Shown one piece after another: positions 1-5,199 of a DNA stretch of 5,199 bases. Origin of the DNA: Caldilinea sp. (GTDB lineage: Bacteria > Chloroflexota > Anaerolineae > Caldilineales > Caldilineaceae); contig JANWYX010000180.1 in assembly GCA_025055055.1 (NCBI GenBank), forward strand, positions 1 through 5,199, written 5' to 3'. The position numbers and the translations under genes were made by a program. Numbering within the stretch: the first letter of the stretch is position 1; every line of letters begins with the position of its first letter. Under the pieces are notes generated by a model. That model made no database searches. It was not told the origin of the DNA and saw only the letters and a program-made list of their open reading frames with translations.

Positions 1-269
1 CCACGCCGGCCGAGGTGGCCGTGGTGGACCCAGGACAGACGCCCGTCATCGGCGGCCTCTTGCCAACGCCCACTCCGGCTCAACCGGCCTCTGTCGCTAC
101 ACCGTCGGGCAGTGCGCTCACGCGTGAGCTGGGCGAGGCGCTTTCTTTCCAACGCCTGCGCACGCAATTCTTCAACGGCGTTCGCATCAGCGCCGCCATT
201 TTCATCGCGATCGCCGCCATCTTCTTCGGCAAACGCATATTTGAATGGGCCTGGCGCCATTACGGTTGA
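1..269 (+). CDS. C-terminal end of an unidentified membrane-anchored protein (5' truncated by window edge)
   Basis: The reading frame is open from the first complete codon at position 3 to a TGA at 267-269, so about 88 codons of a longer protein are visible. A GTG at 15 could be read as a start, but nothing resembling a ribosome binding site precedes it and the frame stays open upstream, so I treat the gene as truncated. The visible part begins with a low-complexity stretch rich in Pro, Ala, Thr and Ser (roughly nt 40-115). A short, probably helical, charged segment follows, then a hydrophobic run (nt ~186-230, including AAIFIAIAAIFFG) that could be a single membrane helix. A basic/aromatic tail, KRIFEWAWRHYG, ends the protein. 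This suggests a membrane-anchored protein with a disordered linker, but the family cannot be recognised. It ends 9-24 bp before pth, depending on the pth start, which suggests one transcript. Confidence 0.6.
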   Translation, partial: TPAEVAVVDPGQTPVIGGLLPTPTPAQPASVATPSGSALTRELGEALSFQRLRTQFFNGVRISAAIFIAIAAIFFGKRIFEWAWRHYG

Positions 270-283
270 CATCGACGGATGGC

Positions 284-287
284 GGAG
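284..287 (+). promoter_or_regulatory. Shine-Dalgarno GGAG favouring the ATG at 294 for pth
   Basis: GGAG at 284-287 lies 6 bp before the ATG at 294. The upstream in-frame ATG at 279 has no purine-rich motif at a useful distance. The protein from 294 begins MIVGLGNPG, close to the usual N-terminus of Pth proteins. The site decides between two starts five codons apart. The call is moderate, because a start at 279 would also give a normal Pth N-terminus. Confidence 0.5.
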
Positions 288-293
288 CTCAAA

Positions 294-860
294 ATGATCG
301 TGGGGTTGGGCAATCCCGGCCCACAATATCGCCGCAACCGGCACAATATCGGCTTTCAATGCGTTGAGCTCTGTGCACAGCGCTGGGGACTTGCGCTCGA
401 TCGAGTGCAGATGCGCGCACAGACGGGCAGCGGCTTTGTCAAGCGCAATGGCGTGGGCCAGAAGGTCTTGCTGGTCAAGCCGCTGACCTTTATGAACGCC
501 AGCGGGGAGGCGGTGGCGGCATTGGCGCGCTTTTATCGCATCGAGCCCTCGTCGATTCTCGTCATTCACGACGACCTGGACCTGCCTGCGGGCAAGTTGC
601 GGCTGCGGCCGGGCGGCTCCTCCGGCGGGCAAAAAGGTGTACAGTCGATCATCGAGCACATGGGAACGCAAGAGTTCCCACGCATCCGCGTCGGCATCGG
701 TCGCCCCCCGAACGGCATGGACCCCGCCGCCTATGTGTTGCAAGACTTCAGCGAGGAGGAAGAGACCATTTTTACGCCGCTGCGTGCGCGCATCGTGGAA
801 GCAGCAGAGTGCTGGCTGTTCGAGGGCGTCGAACGCGCCATGAATCGGTTCAACGGGTGA
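294..860 (+). CDS. pth: Peptidyl-tRNA hydrolase
   Basis: This enzyme cleaves the ester bond between the peptide and tRNA in peptidyl-tRNAs that drop off the ribosome, recycling tRNA in the cytoplasm. From the ATG at 294 it is 188 aa, close to the ~194 aa of E. coli Pth. From the alternative ATG at 279 it is 193 aa. Visible family signatures are VGLGNPG near the N-terminus with the conserved Asn (N7), and RHNIGF with the catalytic His (H17). Further on are PLTFMNASG with the tRNA/peptide-contacting Asn (N68) and IHDDLDLP with the Asp that supports the catalytic His (D93). The glycine-rich GGSSGGQKG loop and the FPRIRVGIGRPP segment follow. One oddity is Lys at position 114, where E. coli has Asn (GGHNG). 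The gene lies just downstream of a truncated membrane protein gene and 8 bp upstream of mfd, probably in one operon. Identity is secure; only the exact start is open. Confidence 0.96.
   Translation: MIVGLGNPGPQYRRNRHNIGFQCVELCAQRWGLALDRVQMRAQTGSGFVKRNGVGQKVLLVKPLTFMNASGEAVAALARFYRIEPSSILVIHDDLDLPAGKLRLRPGGSSGGQKGVQSIIEHMGTQEFPRIRVGIGRPPNGMDPAAYVLQDFSEEEETIFTPLRARIVEAAECWLFEGVERAMNRFNG
855..860 (+). promoter_or_regulatory. Shine-Dalgarno GGGTGA setting the mfd start
   Basis: GGGTGA at 855-860 lies 8 bp before the ATG at 869 and contains the pth stop codon. It is the best ribosome binding site near the beginning of mfd. It supports ATG 869 over the in-frame GTG codons at 857 and 809, and suggests translational coupling with pth. 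Confidence 0.5.
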
Positions 861-868
861 CGACTTCC

Positions 869-4699
<3,831 letters not shown>

Positions 4700-4707
4700 A
4701 GGGAATT

Positions 4708-4768
<61 letters not shown>

Positions 4769-4794
4769 ACTTTGCGGGATAAAGGCGGTTCGGC

Positions 4795-5199
4795 TCAACG
4801 GAGAATAATTTCGCGACCGACCAATAGGCTCTCGACTTCCTGCTTCGTGGTGACGATCAGATCTCCCTGTTGGCTAAGCGCCAGCGCCGCCAGTGCGACG
4901 CCATAGCGCAATCCCAATCTCAGATCTCCGGAGAGCCAACCGTAGAGCACGCCGGCGGCCAGGCCGTCGCCTGCCCCTAGGCGATCGATAATCATGGTGG
5001 GCAGCGCAGGCTGATGATAGAGCTGTACACCATCCCAAGCCACCGCCCCTTCGGCGCCGATCGACATCACTGCGATGCGGGCGTGGGTGCGCTCGGCGAG
5101 CCGCTGCACCGCCTCCTCGGCCGGGCCTTCCAATCCAAACAAACGCGTGGCGTCCGGTCGGCTACAGAAGATCAAATCGCAGCCTTCGAGTAGGGGAGC
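4795..5199 (-). CDS. PfkB-family carbohydrate kinase, C-terminal part (5' end beyond window)
   Basis: The minus-strand frame is open from the right edge to a TGA at 4795-4797, giving about 134 residues from the C-terminal half of a ribokinase/PfkB-family sugar kinase. A TTG at 5173-5175 is not a credible start: the frame continues upstream with family-like sequence (LLEGCDLIFCSRPDATRLFG). The key signature is DRLGAGDGLAAGVLYG, with the anion-hole GAG and the catalytic base Asp encoded at 4966-4968. Before it, IAVMSIGAEGAVAW matches the usual strand and glycine turn leading to the nucleotide site. The family phosphorylates sugars or sugar acids with ATP in the cytoplasm. The GDLIVTTKQEVESLL ending resembles 2-keto-3-deoxygluconate kinases, but the substrate-binding half is missing, so the substrate is undecided. 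The gene converges on mfd across a 95-bp gap. Confidence 0.88.
   Translation of the reverse strand, partial: APLLEGCDLIFCSRPDATRLFGLEGPAEEAVQRLAERTHARIAVMSIGAEGAVAWDGVQLYHQPALPTMIIDRLGAGDGLAAGVLYGWLSGDLRLGLRYGVALAALALSQQGDLIVTTKQEVESLLVGREIILR

Noticed and set aside
809..868. Upstream in-frame GTG starts for mfd at 809 and 857
   Set aside because: The extra N-terminal residues (LAVRGRRTRHESVQR) come from pth coding sequence in another frame and do not resemble Mfd. The ATG at 869 has a good GGGTGA ribosome binding site and gives a normal N-terminus.

Overview
The window holds GC-rich, densely packed housekeeping DNA from a bacterium. The best lineage guess is Chloroflexota (Caldilinea/Anaerolineae-like). 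That guess rests on the remembered flavour of the Pth C-terminal half (GRPPNGMDP...YVLQDF) and of the Mfd sequence, plus high GC at third codon positions. It is an inference, not a demonstrated assignment.

Layout. Positions 1-269 (+) are the C-terminal end of an unidentified protein: a proline-rich tail followed by one hydrophobic segment near the C-terminus. Next is pth (peptidyl-tRNA hydrolase, +), then after 8 bp mfd (transcription-repair coupling factor, +). Mfd fills most of the window and ends at 4699. The three plus-strand genes have gaps of about 8-25 bp and no visible promoter between them, so they are probably co-transcribed. From 4700 to 4794 lies a short convergent intergenic region with a perfect 20-bp inverted repeat made of 11-bp tandem units. 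From 4795 to the right edge, on the minus strand, is the C-terminal part of a PfkB-family sugar kinase whose start lies outside the window.

How the genes relate. Pth recycles peptidyl-tRNA released from stalled ribosomes, and Mfd removes stalled RNA polymerase and recruits nucleotide excision repair. Pth next to Mfd is a recurrent bacterial arrangement. The sugar kinase belongs to a separate convergent unit and has no evident functional link to them.

The unusual parts are two in-frame, low-complexity insertions in Mfd at domain boundaries. The second has an imperfect inverted-repeat structure and codon use unlike its surroundings, and looks like a dispersed repeat absorbed into the reading frame. 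I also note the intergenic hairpin and a lysine at a normally asparagine substrate-contact position in Pth. I do not see a new multi-gene system here.
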